In this document: one piece after another, positions 1 to 9,690 of the stretch
Layout: each line of letters begins with the position of its first letter
How positions within the stretch are numbered: the first letter of the stretch is position 1
Source of the DNA: Larix sibirica
Taxonomy: Eukaryota; Streptophyta; Pinopsida; Pinales; Pinaceae
Reading direction: 5' to 3'
Length of the DNA: 34,211 nt
Assembly: GCA_004151065.3 (NCBI GenBank)
Contig: NWUY0305000830.1
Location: forward strand, 1-34,211
Translations under genes and position numbers: made by a program
The notes under the pieces: model-generated
Databases searched by the model: none
Seen by the model: the letters and a program-made list of their open reading frames with translations, nothing else
What the model was told of the DNA's origin: nothing

Positions 1-1220
1 CCCTTTGGTCAAGCAAGCTTTTCCTTGCAAATTGAATAAAAAAAGTTGCAATAGGAATTATAGAGAGGGGGAAGAATAGAGATCTATATATTATATTCAA
101 AAATTTAACAACAGAAGCAATTAGACCTAATTATTTCGTAGTAACTTCATCACCAACCTTGGTCACCTTTCAAACTCTATCTAAAAACAAGGACATTTAT
201 CTCATAACAATAGGGGAGCCAAGGATTCACTCAATAAACCCTAAGAGATACTTAGTGAAACTTGGATAAAAATAGGGTTTGTATAAAGATGAGAAATTGG
301 ACCAAGAGTTTTCCTAATAAAGCCTCTAGCCCTCAGGTTGATCTTCCAAGCATCCAAGATAACCCTCTCCAACCATGACCCGTCTATTTCTATGCTTATA
401 AGTCGGTTCAAGTAATTAGGGGTCTAGATCTGGGATGTACAAGTGTACAAACTCTGATTATTCCACTCAAAGCCCATACTTTTCATATATCCATACTTTT
501 CATATATTATTATAGGAATATAGTGATGGATAAATTATACTTAGGAGGTTAGGGATGACCAAAATCATGTATACATAGATGTCCCATAATGTGTGAGGGG
601 TATAAGAGAAAGTGATGGCCAAAACACATTATAGATTAAGAGAAGAGTTCGGAAATAAAAAAATAGGAGTCTAGTAGACTAAGGATCATAAAATCACCTA
701 CGAGTAAAACAAAGTATGAGAAAAAATATCTTCTCCAAGGTGGGCATACCCATGCTCAGGTGGAAAACAAGTATGGACGCCAAATAAACACCAACTATAC
801 AACCAAATGGGAAGAATACACTAAGGGTTGGGGACAAAAATAAGAAGCTTGGGAGTTCAATTACTACCAGATTAGCCATGGCCACCCTGACCAATGCACC
901 CACTCATAACATAACCCATGTGCCTTATTTTACCTCACTAGTTATGCTACAAATAACTGCCTATCACTCCCGAAGCTCCAAGAAATCGTGAATGTTTATG
1001 ATTTAGAGATACATGATTCAACCCTAGTCATTAAAATATATCTTACTGAGTAATCTACTAAGTGAAATAAATCAATGTGGACCAATCATCCTTGTGCCTT
1101 GTGTGACACTTACAACCATTAATGCCATCTAAGACGGGATTCACACAGATCAAAGTGCATGGACAAAGATAGGTCTCTTAATAGTTGAAATGCTGGACCA
1201 AAGTGTCTCATTGATGGTAA
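1..1220. other. Unassigned intergenic sequence, no recognisable gene
   Basis: Nothing identifiable as a gene, RNA or mobile element. The longest open frame here is a 69-codon hydrophobic one on the minus strand (694-903) with no motif I know. It is short enough to be chance in DNA of this composition. The stretch holds one exact 17-bp tandem duplication, listed separately. Confidence 0.5.
474..507. repeat. Exact 17-bp tandem duplication
   Basis: CCATACTTTTCATATAT occurs twice without a gap (474-490 and 491-507). The copies are identical, whereas most repeats in this window are strongly diverged, so this is a recent slippage-type duplication. Confidence 0.9.
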
Positions 1221-1690
1221 AATCATGAATGAAAAGGTGGATAAAGGTCACTGAAAGGATATTGGCAAATAACAACGAAGATGGGAATTTGTGGAGTGCA
1301 AAGGTGACGTGTCAATAAGGTAAATTCAGTACTGAAAGGTGGCATCATATGAAGATGATAGAGATAGTCTGAACCCCCGGTCTTCCAATAAGTGGGAATT
1401 TCACGAATGAAAGGGTGGCATGGGGTAGATCCAACAGAGAAGAGCCAGGAGACAACGTGTCAGTTAGTCTCAATTGATATGAATCTGGGCTTTGGACTTG
1501 GACGGGTAAATTCGCTAGATAAAAGGTGGCCTTATAACTTGATACACTATCACGTCCTCTATCCCGTGGGAACAGGTCAATTTCAGAGTGCAAGGGCATC
1601 CATCCCCTATCATATAGAAACTTCCAGATTTGTGCTTGCTCCGGGTATTCCATCTATCCAGTCCAGGTAGAAACATTCCCATTGTTCTGT
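1221..1690 (+). repeat. Degenerate direct repeat around GAAAGGTGG
   Basis: The word GAAAGGTGG or a close variant recurs at about 1229, 1333, 1407 and 1520, often near GTGGGAATTT and ACGTGTCA words. This suggests an old tandem of roughly 75-110 bp. Open frames of about 100 codons lie on both strands across it (1345-1653 minus, 1392-1670 plus). Neither shows a domain, and I treat both as chance products of repeat-derived DNA. Confidence 0.35.
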
Positions 1691-2350
1691 AGCAGAAGGT
1701 GTAAGATATTATGTATAGCTGCTATGTTCTCTCTGTGGGAATATGTATGTCCGCATGAAGTTAAACGTCTCTATGCAAGTCCTTAAATGGCCTATTTTAA
1801 GTAAGTTTCAGTAAGAAAGGCCTTGTTGTAACAATCAAGAGTCACCCGATGTCTTTCCAGCTAATCCATCCCAATAAACACATCATAGGAACCTAGCGGT
1901 AGAAGATTCAGTCTGATCGCAGATTACAACCCATTGAACTCTATCAGATAGTTTTCAATTACTTTGGTCACCTTCCTCCTTGTCCCCGTAGCTAACTGTA
2001 CCAACCAAGGCTTCTGGTGTTTGGTTCCCTGCAATCTGCAATGGTAGGCTATTCCGGGATATATGTAGCTTAGGGTGGAGCCCGGGTCAATCAATATAGA
2101 GATTGGTGTGGCAAATATCTTACCTTCCACTTCTACCACCGTCGCTTGATGGTTTGCTTGTCATTTATCCAACACTGCATGAATTTGAGGTACTTTGGCT
2201 ACGTCCTCCACTGTTGTTGCTTCCTATAGATTGTAGGTAGTTGGATTTCTACTAGCGTTTTGAGGAAAATCCATTTACTTGTGAGGTCCCTTGTAGCCCC
2301 AACACTTTAGATCTATTTTGGTTGGCTTAGTCTGCACATTACCAGCATTC
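1690..2350 (-). pseudogene. Ty3/gypsy gag-pol fragment: zinc knuckle, aspartic protease, start of RT linker
   Basis: Read on the minus strand, the fragment starts with a degraded CCHC zinc knuckle (CWGYKGPHK at 2304-2278; the second and last cysteines are lost). About 65 codons later comes a retroviral-type aspartic protease whose active site reads ILIDPGSTLSYI (DPGS at 2088-2077), the form usual in plant gypsy elements. It ends in the protease-to-RT linker, LPLGSYDVFIGMD followed by LERHRVTLD. From 2304 to about 1780 the frame is kept without indels. It is broken only by stops: TAA 2277-2275, TAG 2226-2224, TGA 2163-2161, TAA 1926-1924 and TAG 1863-1861; the last stands where the family has tryptophan (GMDW). 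Homology fades below about 1780 and is doubtful to 1690. No reverse transcriptase, integrase or LTR adjoins it. It is a non-functional relic, probably of nuclear origin. Confidence 0.88.
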
Positions 2351-3004
2351 CTGGTTGGTTTATTTCCCCCCATGTTAACACGGAACGATATTTATTTAGG
2401 CCCCCAGTTGCCACGATACGGGACACATTGACCCAACACGGTCGGCATGGATAGGGCACGGAGCCACGGAACTAGGCCAAACCAATGACTATGCTTCGCG
2501 ATACAAGAGCACTAACAACTTAACACGGGACGCTTCGCTTATTTCTCTCCCTTAAAATAACTTTATTAATTCCGCCGCCTTCCAACTATTTATTCCATGC
2601 GGAGTTCCCAATGAACAAGTCACGCTTACAACCATTATTTATTTCCAGCGGGAGAAATGTAGAGAACCCGCCCTTCTAGTGGTCAATTAGGGGTTAGGGA
2701 TGAAAGTGGATTAGGTGCTAAGGGTTAGGAACAAGACTAGTTAGCATTATATGGGTTAAGTTTTTAATGCACTCATGAGAGAGAATAAATTGTAAACAAA
2801 CTAGACTAAAACACCTAACCCACACACTTAATGGACCTAATTACCCATATATCTAACTTGCATAGGTAGCCAACGCACTTGTAACCTACACACTAAAATA
2901 ACATATATAAGATACATGCTTTACATAATATGGAGATTAAACAGAAGTGACAATGGAATTTCTGCCAAAAACTATGTCCTTGCTAAAATTGGAGCATTTT
3001 CTTG
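2351..3004. other. Unassigned sequence with recurring AACACGG words
   Basis: No gene is recognisable. The word AACACGG or CACGG recurs at about 2378, 2434, 2456, 2470 and 2523 in a short GC-richer patch next to the gypsy relic. The patch may be retroelement debris or a decayed short tandem repeat. From 2700 on the DNA is AT-rich and featureless. Confidence 0.4.
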
Positions 3005-3005
3005 T

Positions 3006-3520
3006 TGTTAGGGTCCTACCCTAACACCCATACTTTAGGCTTCATAGGAGTTAGTCAAATAATGTATGCAGCCATCTCCCTTAAATAGGGCCAACTATAT
3101 AGTAGTTAATAATTAATTTATGTCAAGTTATTATATATATAAATTAAGACCACTAGGTAGTTATCACCCATTAATTATGGGACCACAAGTAGTTATAGTT
3201 TTAGCTATAGGAAACCTATTTCAAGATCTAGGAGGTTATGAATTGTTTTTTTAAGTAAGGTAGTATTTGGAGCTCATCTCAAGTGAAAGGTCATCCAATC
3301 AAAAGAGGAAAGTGAACATTGCTTCTTGATTGATTATCATAATACAAGGGTTTAGTATACAAAATCTCTATTATCTATTGTCTTGTGTTTGGTTATTCTG
3401 CACTATAATTTATGGTTTATTGCATTACAAATATTTGTATATCCTATTTTGTTCTAAGTTGAAAGGTTAAGAAAACAAAAGTTAAAACATCGCACTTTCC
3501 TGAGCCAACACATCTCCATA
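3006..3520 (+). mobile_element. Possible solo-LTR remnant with an inverted repeat at its left edge
   Basis: The left edge is TGTTAGGGT-CCT-ACCCTAACA (3006-3026), a perfect 9-bp inverted repeat with a 3-bp loop beginning in TG. The right edge near 3515 ends in CA. Between them the texture resembles a plant LTR: an AT-rich front half, then a run near 3320-3410 (TCTATTGTCTTGTGTTTGG) of the kind seen around R-U5 regions. I see no primer-binding site, polypurine tract, target-site duplication or second LTR. The call rests on texture and termini only. Confidence 0.25.
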
Positions 3521-4242
3521 ATTTTAGCAAAACAAGGGCTAGAGATCACATGTTCCAACGTCTTTAAATAACACAGAAATGTATCATTCAGCAGGTAAAC
3601 CTATGGTTGAAAAAGCATACACACATTGCCAGGAAGGAGAGAAGGGAGATGTTCACACTTGCTTTATTAATGCTTTGGTTGGTACAGCACACTTTTACTC
3701 TTAATACTTTCACCCTTGTCCTTACTGAACTGTTACTATACAACTTTATACGCCTTAAGAACTAGACATGTTTGTACCATTTGCCTTTAAGAAGACCTTA
3801 GGAGGTACCACTATCAACCCGGGATGGCATGGTATGAAACAACAACCTTACCTTCGAACTGATCGATCTCTTCTCTCTTTACTGCCTTACTGCTTCTCTC
3901 TACCTTGCGGACTTCCTGCTTCTATCTTGACTGCTGGAACACCCCTGGCATACTTTTTCCATGCACTTTGATCTGTGTGAATCCCGTCTTAAGCACTTAG
4001 AGTGAAAGCCCAATATGAACTGGACCTAGCTGATGAAGTCTAGCTCCAAGGTACTTGGGGTTTCAAAATAGTACTTGCAGAAAAAAATGAGTTTATGTAA
4101 ATAGGAGCATATCCGTGGGATAAAGGGAAATAATGATTCCTAATTTATCCACATGAGGTATAAAGAACATAAATAGTTGTTAGGACTAGGACTAGACTCA
4201 ATGCGATGAATACAAGATGGGTGTCTGACCCAGGACATCCCT
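3521..4242. other. Unassigned sequence containing one copy of the GGCATG repeat family
   Basis: No gene is visible. Around 3808-3970 the sequence CCCGGGATGGCATGGTATGAAACAACAACC, followed by CTTACTGCTTCTC-type pyrimidine-rich DNA, matches the repeat that forms the array at 31.6-32.5 kb. The small open frame 3768-3971 is only this repeat read through. Confidence 0.5.
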
Positions 4243-4623
4243 TTAAAGGAGCATAACATGAAGGATGATGGGGACAACCACCATAACTTTGTTGACCATA
4301 TAACTCGACCAAATGTCATTGAATGACAGAAGGATTAGGAATACTGAAAGTGTACTGTGAACCATAGAGGTGATGCCATATAAGGAGGATGAGTGAGAGT
4401 AAGCAACTTGGAAAAAACTTTCTAGATGGAACAAGTCGGGATACAGCCAAGATGACAAGCTCAGATTAGATGGAAATGGACAATACTTTAAACTAAATAA
4501 TGCCCGCATAAACATAGTCAAAGGTGGGATCTCCTCATCAAATTGGTAGCAGCTTTTCATTGGCATTTGTATACACATAGTGCTTAGGTAGAATAAGTTA
4601 ATGATTATGGGTAGGTCCTTCAT
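4243..4623 (-). CDS. Hypothetical open frame, 126 codons, hydrophobic
   Basis: This ATG-to-stop frame is rich in Leu, Ser, Phe and Ile. Its last 40 residues are hydrophobic enough to span a membrane (SVFLILLSFNDIW and MVVVPIILHVMLL). I recognise no family, there is no neighbouring gene, and no transcript signal stands out. It is one of the longest uninterrupted frames in the window, but a single frame of this length in 34 kb can arise by chance. The opposite strand shows no better frame. Confidence 0.15.
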   Translation of the reverse strand: MKDLPIIINLFYLSTMCIQMPMKSCYQFDEEIPPLTMFMRALFSLKYCPFPSNLSLSSWLYPDLFHLESFFQVAYSHSSSLYGITSMVHSTLSVFLILLSFNDIWSSYMVNKVMVVVPIILHVMLL

Positions 4624-5292
4624 AGGTTCGCCAGTCCAGTCCAGTACAGTGCTGCTAATAAATATATATTTCTAAGAGTCATAACAGTGTCCAATAAGCT
4701 TCCTAAGAGTAACCATAAGAGATCTGTCCCCTCCTCTATGTCTATTCATGGTAATAGCTGAACCTAAACTCTATTCATGTCTGTAAGTATAACTAGCATA
4801 ACCTCAACTCTAATTAATAGTATAACCAGTCCAGTTACGACTAAGCTTAGTAGATTTATTGCTATTCGTATTAAAAGTTCAAAATATGCATTCTAAGAGG
4901 GCTTATGGCCATTGCTTAAGATCTACTCTACTCTGTTCTCGAGTATTAAGAGTAACCCCTAAGCTTCCAACTATCTATTTTATTGCTTACAAATATATAA
5001 TATCTATTGCTGAAAGTATAACCCGTTAACAATATAACTAGTAATAGCCTCGTAAAAAATAGAGCTGGGCTAAGTAAGGCTACAAATTAAAGCCTCAAAA
5101 CTTACAGGGCAGGTACGCGTAGAGACAAGTCAAGAGAGCCAGCTGATCCCCACCAAATAAGGAAATTAGGAAGGATGGATATGCGCAAGCAGGCGAGACC
5201 AAAGGGAAAGAAAGCGATTGAGTGAGGAAACGACGGACGATGGAAGGAATCACCTGAAATGCATTCATGGCTTAAGAAAAATGAGAGTTATA
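4624..5292. other. AT-rich unassigned sequence with short repeated words
   Basis: No gene is recognisable. CTATTCATG is repeated at about 4741 and 4771, and AGTATAAC-type words recur near 4786, 4823 and 5010. The texture resembles the larger AT-rich block at 27.2-29.1 kb. A purine-rich stretch follows from 5100 to 5290. Confidence 0.4.
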
Positions 5293-5390
5293 GACCCCGG
5301 TGGATGGGGAATAGCCGGACCCCAGAGAAACGAGGGTTTGCTTTATCAAATTCGTGTTTGGAAACGTTTTTTATATCGACCGGAACCAAC
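5293..5390 (+). repeat. 98-bp dispersed element (GACCCCGGTGG type), copy 1
   Basis: The element starts GACCCCGGTGG and ends ATCGACCGGAACCAAC. It has the same length as the copy at 17,193-17,290 and I judge them to be roughly 70% alike. Conserved landmarks are the 11-bp start, CCCGA/CCAGA plus AAACGAGGG, TTTAT(A/C)AAA, a T-run, ATCGACC and ACCAAC. This copy lies in an open frame (5218-5403), but copy 2 has stops in the corresponding frame, so a protein-coding role is unlikely. A structured RNA or a small transposable unit are alternatives I cannot decide between. Confidence 0.7.
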
Positions 5391-5560
5391 CCAAATTAGT
5401 TAGACTCCTTACTATCTTGCCTTCTTAAACCTTTTGGAGCCGCGCTTTCTTTTAATTCTTCAGAAGCAAGACGACCCGTCCCTTTCCCTGAAGTAAGATC
5501 TAAAAGCCATGCCGGTTGTTCCGGTCAATTCCGAAAACGTTTTCGGAAGGGAATCCATTC
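5391..5560 (-). other. Short protein-like minus-strand frame of uncertain meaning
   Basis: Reading minus from about 5518 to the stop at 5401-5399 gives a hydrophilic stretch including WLLDLTSGKGTGRLASEELK and ending in KESN. It is preceded in frame by a TGA. The composition resembles a real C-terminus more than random DNA, but I recognise no family and it is only about 40 codons long. The same strip holds AAAAGCCATGCCGGTTG, an inverted match to the GGCATGGC kernel of the repeat families. Confidence 0.15.
5529..5548. repeat. Perfect 20-bp palindrome
   Basis: TTCCGAAAACGTTTTCGGAA reads the same on both strands with no loop. The flanking bases do not extend the match. Confidence 0.95.
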
Positions 5561-6404
5561 TTTTTCCTCCACACTTTATTAGGATCTTATAAAGGAGTAA
5601 CCAACCTTCCTTTGGAAGTGATCTTTAAACTATGGATATGGATATGGAATCCATATTTTTGGGGAAATGGTTCCCAGTATAATTAGATATATATTATCAT
5701 GGAGTTGCCTATTCAAGAACTTCTTAGGACCTTTAAAAAGTAAAAAAACTTATAGTAAAAGGATTCAAATAAGTAAGTGAACCTTTTGTCTGTGGCATCA
5801 TATATATATCTCATGTTTTAATGCAAATACAACAAATATTCAAAAATATACAATGCAGTACATGTTCTGTAAGCTCTCTTTCTATCTTACTTAGACTAAC
5901 CTTGTGTCATATATAAAAGATAAATAATATAAGTTATCCCTGGAAATGGTTCACTATGTTGTCCCCTAGGTTGTACCCCTTCATGCAAACCCTTATACTC
6001 TATTATAAGAAGTCCCTCACACAGGCTTTGGGAATTTAATAAAAGGATGGGTAATAAAATGTGGAGGTTTCAGCGATAAAAATCCTTTTTGAAAGCTCTG
6101 CATTCTTCTCTAAATGTAAATCAATTAAATATGCAGAATAGATAGACTTGGTGCCAATGAAGTTGCCTTAGGATAAAGAAATAAAACCTGTTTTTATAAT
6201 GAAACGAATTTAGCCAAAAGAATACATGTAGAGGTGCTGGAAATGGTAGGAGAAAGAAACCCTATGAGCTTTATAAATGTGGAAGGAGATCAATCGCTAC
6301 TCCAAGTGCATACCTATAAATTAGGATTTGAAAAGATAAAGCATATCCAAAGAGTTCAAATAAGTTTACAAAGAGTAATAGAAGGGTATGAATAGGCAAA
6401 TAAG
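5561..6404. other. Unassigned sequence
   Basis: I see no gene, RNA or mobile-element signature. There is a small GGATATGGAT doublet near 5633-5645, and the DNA is otherwise AT-rich. Confidence 0.5.
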
Positions 6405-7260
6405 TTACCCAAAGGTGTAATAGAATGTTGGATTAGCTGATGGACTGTATAGAGTGAAAGCTTCCGTACCCTTTTGGTCTATATGGGTGGGTTGAGATAG
6501 AGGGTATAGGGTGGAGTTATCTGTATGGCTGCTGCTTCTAAGATAAAGTAATGGGTTGGGCATAACTTCCTCCCTCAAGTAGGAAGAAGGCAGAAGTAAG
6601 GGTAAGTCAAAAGCCTGTATAATTGAAGGCATATGGCAGTGAGTGACGGTTCAAAGGTAAGGGATCAAACTCATTCCATCTGGTGCTTATAAGGGCTCTA
6701 CCCATCCTATCCAGTGCTTAGCTTATAAGGGAAAGTATAATAACATGTGACTAACTACGCTACGTTCTTCATGATCTAGGGCTAAAGGTCTAGTTCTGGC
6801 AAGTAAAGAGTTGGTAAACCAAGGTAAGGGGGTGGTTTCACATGCCCCTGGCTACTGTGGTATTACTGGCTGAGAGGCTGCCTCCATGCTCCCTCCAAAG
6901 ATTCAGGTATGAAAAAGAGGGTAAGAGAAAGTAAAATCTATCTCTATCTAAGTTAATAACCATGCATAGCATGTAACCTAGGAGTGCTGTTCTAGTGAGG
7001 TTTCTCCATGGGGAGCATGAAGGTAAAGGGTAAACCGGTCTACTCTAAGGGGCATATGGCAAGAGTGAATTACGTTTCTAGTGGTAAGGGCTAATAAAAT
7101 AAAACCACCAACCCATTTGGTGCTTGTAAGGTAAGGTAAAATAAACTCACTATGTGATTCAGTTTCTAAGGCTACATCTCTAATAGTTCTGGCAGGTAAA
7201 TAGTTGGTAAGCCAAGCCAAGTGTTTTTTTTCCTTGTATTCTGGCCTCCTGTAGGTTCGC
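6405..7260 (-). repeat. Reverse-oriented block of the GGCATG repeat family with an internal direct repeat
   Basis: Two diverged units lie about 420 bp apart. Unit 1 runs about 6628-6828 and unit 2 about 7052-7220. Both begin GGCATATGGCA and share CATTTGGTGCTT(A/G)TAAGG-like and TAGTTCTGGCAAGTAAA words, then GAGTTGGTAA(A/G)CCAAG. Read on the minus strand the block gives TTACCAACTATTTACCTGCC and TTTACCTTCATGCTCC, which resemble the plus-strand array at 31.6 kb. The small minus-strand frames here (6405-6632, 6978-7220) are by-products. Confidence 0.6.
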
Positions 7261-7755
7261 TAGTTCCAAGCATAGGCAAATAGTTAGAGCATCGTAGGTG
7301 AGCAGGAGCAAAGCAAAGTAGGTGATCCCGGTAAAGCGGTTGCGATCAATCCTAATCAAGGGGGTGTATGATCGAGGGCGTGAATAAGGAGTAACCTCGC
7401 ATGCTGAGTATCAAAAACAACTACTTGGCGTCAAATACTGGCTTTAGTAGTGTATAAACCACCACCCTAATCGTGATAAAGCAGGGCTCCACTTGTTCTG
7501 GGTGAAGAGATAACAGGTAGAGCCCCTTAAGCAATAGGTAACTGAGTTCATTTGGGCAGGCTAATTAGATAATTCCCATTTGGGCAGGTTGAAGAGAGAA
7601 CAGCAGCAGTTTCCACTTCGCATTTTGGATAAGCTAGCTATTGAAACCATAAGGCTGAATGTGCAGATGAACTGCGGAATGGGGGAACTAACTGAAAGCG
7701 GACTTAATGCGGGCAGAATGTTTAATGCGGGAAACTAGCAAGCAGCACACCTTTA
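7261..7755. repeat. Unassigned DNA ending in TAATGCGG repeats, copy 1
   Basis: No gene is visible. From about 7670 the words GAATGGGGGAACTAAC, TTAATGCGGGCAG and TTAATGCGGGAAAC follow one another, ending AGCAAGCAGCA. The same set, in the same order, occurs at 17,320-17,450 and ends CAGCAAGCAGCAA, so the two loci share a diverged direct repeat of about 100-130 bp. Further upstream, GCAGGAGC/AGCAAAG and TTTGGGCAGG (7552, 7581) recur locally. Confidence 0.55.
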
Positions 7756-8559
7756 TTGGCATACAACATAATATGGACGCTCTGTCTCAATATACTGGCC
7801 AGCAACACGACTAATATACCTACCTCTTCTCTCGGTCCACCTTTGCAGACACCACCTCTGGCAAGTGACCCGGCCAGCTCAAGCTCTCTAATTAATCCTA
7901 CCCAGCTATGCCCTTGTCTCTGCCACTTATTCCGCGACTAGCACTGGAGAACAAACTATAACCAGAAGGTATAAGTTAAGATTTTATCTACACCAGGATA
8001 AAAGTACAAAATCTTATAATACGATGCAGTCTTTGCATTCTTCGCACTTCAATATTGATACATAAAAGCAGCCTTTAATGTGCTTTCCTTTTATAAATAA
8101 TTTAAGCAGCAGTTTGAGCAGATGACCTTTAAACTGTTGAACCGGTCCAGATGCACAAGGCCATATAAGACTATTGGTGTTCTATAGACATACAGATAAG
8201 GAAAGAGTATTTCTTACCTGGGAATTGCAAATCCACGGTGCTCCTAGCGTGGGTGAGACGAAACTCCGAATCATCTCTTCTGGTTCTATCCTTTGGCCGA
8301 ATCTGCGTGGGCATGGGCAAAGTCCCTTTTATAGTCATACCTTCCAGCTTCCATTTAATGGAAAGCCACTTTCCTGGGGGATAGGTTACCATGGTCTATT
8401 GAATTCAACTCTGCATGGATGCTTGTGCGATCTGAAATGCTTTATTTCATTCATATGGAATAAGATTGGGTCGTTAAATAATCTATCAAATATTAGTTAA
8501 AGAAGGCCCTATTAATATTCTAATTAGTCAGGATCCTATTATTTTCCCTGCTCCCCTAA
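7756..8559. other. Unassigned sequence with an exon-like minus-strand frame
   Basis: No confirmed gene. On the minus strand a frame from 8392 contains KWKLEGMTIKGTLPMPTQIR and runs to DLQFP. Its DNA then reads CAG|GTAAGAA (8220-8211), a good match to a spliceosomal 5' donor, before the frame continues to 8171. A nuclear-derived exon remnant or retroelement leader is possible. I do not recognise the peptide. The plus-strand frames at 7756-7941 and 8174-8500 look like chance. Confidence 0.2.
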
Positions 8560-9110
8560 TGAAGTAATTTATCCGCTGCAACCAGAAGCTAGGAGTTACC
8601 CTATAAAAGTGATCCGAGGTGACGTGGCAAATCGAATGGAGGAGGCTGGCCAGACGACTAATAAGTTAACATCTGCCCTATGATATTTAATCAGGAGCCA
8701 GCCCCCTTACAATGACTTACATTTACTCCTTACAATGACTTACGATTACCCCTTACAATTCCTGGCATTTAGTCCTGACAATTCATGATGGGACAAGGTC
8801 ACTACCAGAGAGGATATGAAGAATCAACTTGTTGTTCAATAGCTTTGTGAAGAGGAGCAGCTAAGCTTGGTAAAGAGAGAGCGGAAAGAGGGAATTAATT
8901 TTCAACCAACCAATAGCCAGCCTATTCCTATTCTTCAATCACTATACCTATTCCTCCCTCCTCAGATTCTTTCTTTAGTAACAAGCCCAAAAAGCAGACC
9001 AAACCCCGGATCCGTATTGTTGTTATTAGGCATAGTGCGGAGGGAAGGAACCCAGGAGATGTTAATATTGTAATTTGTGGGAAGGGACAAGTAGCAGATG
9101 TTAATATTAG
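8560..9110 (+). mobile_element. LTR/leader-like stretch upstream of the gypsy gag relic
   Basis: The stretch has TATAAAA at 8602-8608 and a tandem of CCTTACAATGACTTAC-type words (about 8705 and 8729). A purine-rich run AAGAGAGAGCGGAAAGAGG (8872-8890) and pyrimidine-rich DNA follow, then CCCCGGATCCGTATTGTTGTT. This order resembles U3-R-U5 of plant gypsy LTRs. A gag fossil in the same orientation starts about 0.6 kb downstream. AGATGTTAATATT is repeated at 9057-9069 and 9096-9108. No TG/CA termini, primer-binding site or second LTR can be pinned down. Confidence 0.28.
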
Positions 9111-9405
9111 AATTAGTATAGACAGGAGGAGTAATATGTTTATCCTTAATAGAGGACCTTCCTTTCCTCTTAAAAGGTGTTACTAGTTTGTCCTTCTCTT
9201 CGCTTTTGAGGCTACGAAGGACCCTATATAAGCTCACACCCTCATTATGCTTGCCCGATTCAATCACCTTCCCCACCCAGGGAAGGTTTAGATACTCGGC
9301 CCTACGGGTTATTAAACGCGGGAGGCAGGACAGATCATATATACATTTATAAACTGCTCTAACCTTGAACAACGAACAGGAAAGAACTAGCCATACTAAC
9401 AGCAC
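8962..9405 (-). CDS. Hypothetical open frame, 147 codons
   Basis: This is the longest uninterrupted frame in the window. It is basic in the middle (LRSLKSEEKDKLVTPFKRKG) and Asn/Thr-rich towards the end. There is no transmembrane helix beyond a short hydrophobic start (MLLVWLVLSCSLF) and no motif I recognise. It lies antisense to the putative retroelement leader that precedes the gag relic, so a chance frame across retroelement untranslated DNA is the simplest reading. A fragment of an unknown mitochondrial ORF remains possible. Confidence 0.18.
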   Translation of the reverse strand: MLLVWLVLSCSLFKVRAVYKCIYDLSCLPRLITRRAEYLNLPWVGKVIESGKHNEGVSLYRVLRSLKSEEKDKLVTPFKRKGRSSIKDKHITPPVYTNSNINICYLSLPTNYNINISWVPSLRTMPNNNNTDPGFGLLFGLVTKERI

Positions 9406-9690
9406 TGGGTATGGTATTAAGACTAGCTTTATTACATTTATTTACACCTTATGATATTCAAGTAGATCTTTAGGTGGAACCACGTGTAGCAAATGACAAA
9501 ATCCATTACACGAAGAACCATAGTTACATCACATGAATAAATCAGATCCGTGCGGGCACGTGCAGAGAGAGATCAACCGTGCATAGGAAAAATAACGAAC
9601 CATACATACGAGGGCAGCTATTCTTTTTACGATAGAGGGGAGTATTTCATTTATAAAATAATAAAGAATGTTCATCAGTATATTTGCTTT
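9111..9690. other. Unassigned sequence between LTR-like DNA and the gag relic
   Basis: If the two flanking calls are right, this is the 5' leader and N-terminal gag region of the gypsy element, too decayed to read. CTATATAAGC at 9224-9233 is a TATA-like word. The 65-codon plus frame (9550-9747) is not the gag frame, though its end overlaps it. Confidence 0.35.

Noticed and set aside
1345-1670. Opposing frames of 102 and 92 codons
   Set aside because: Both cover a degenerate direct repeat and neither continues the neighbouring gypsy pol homology; no RT motif is present.
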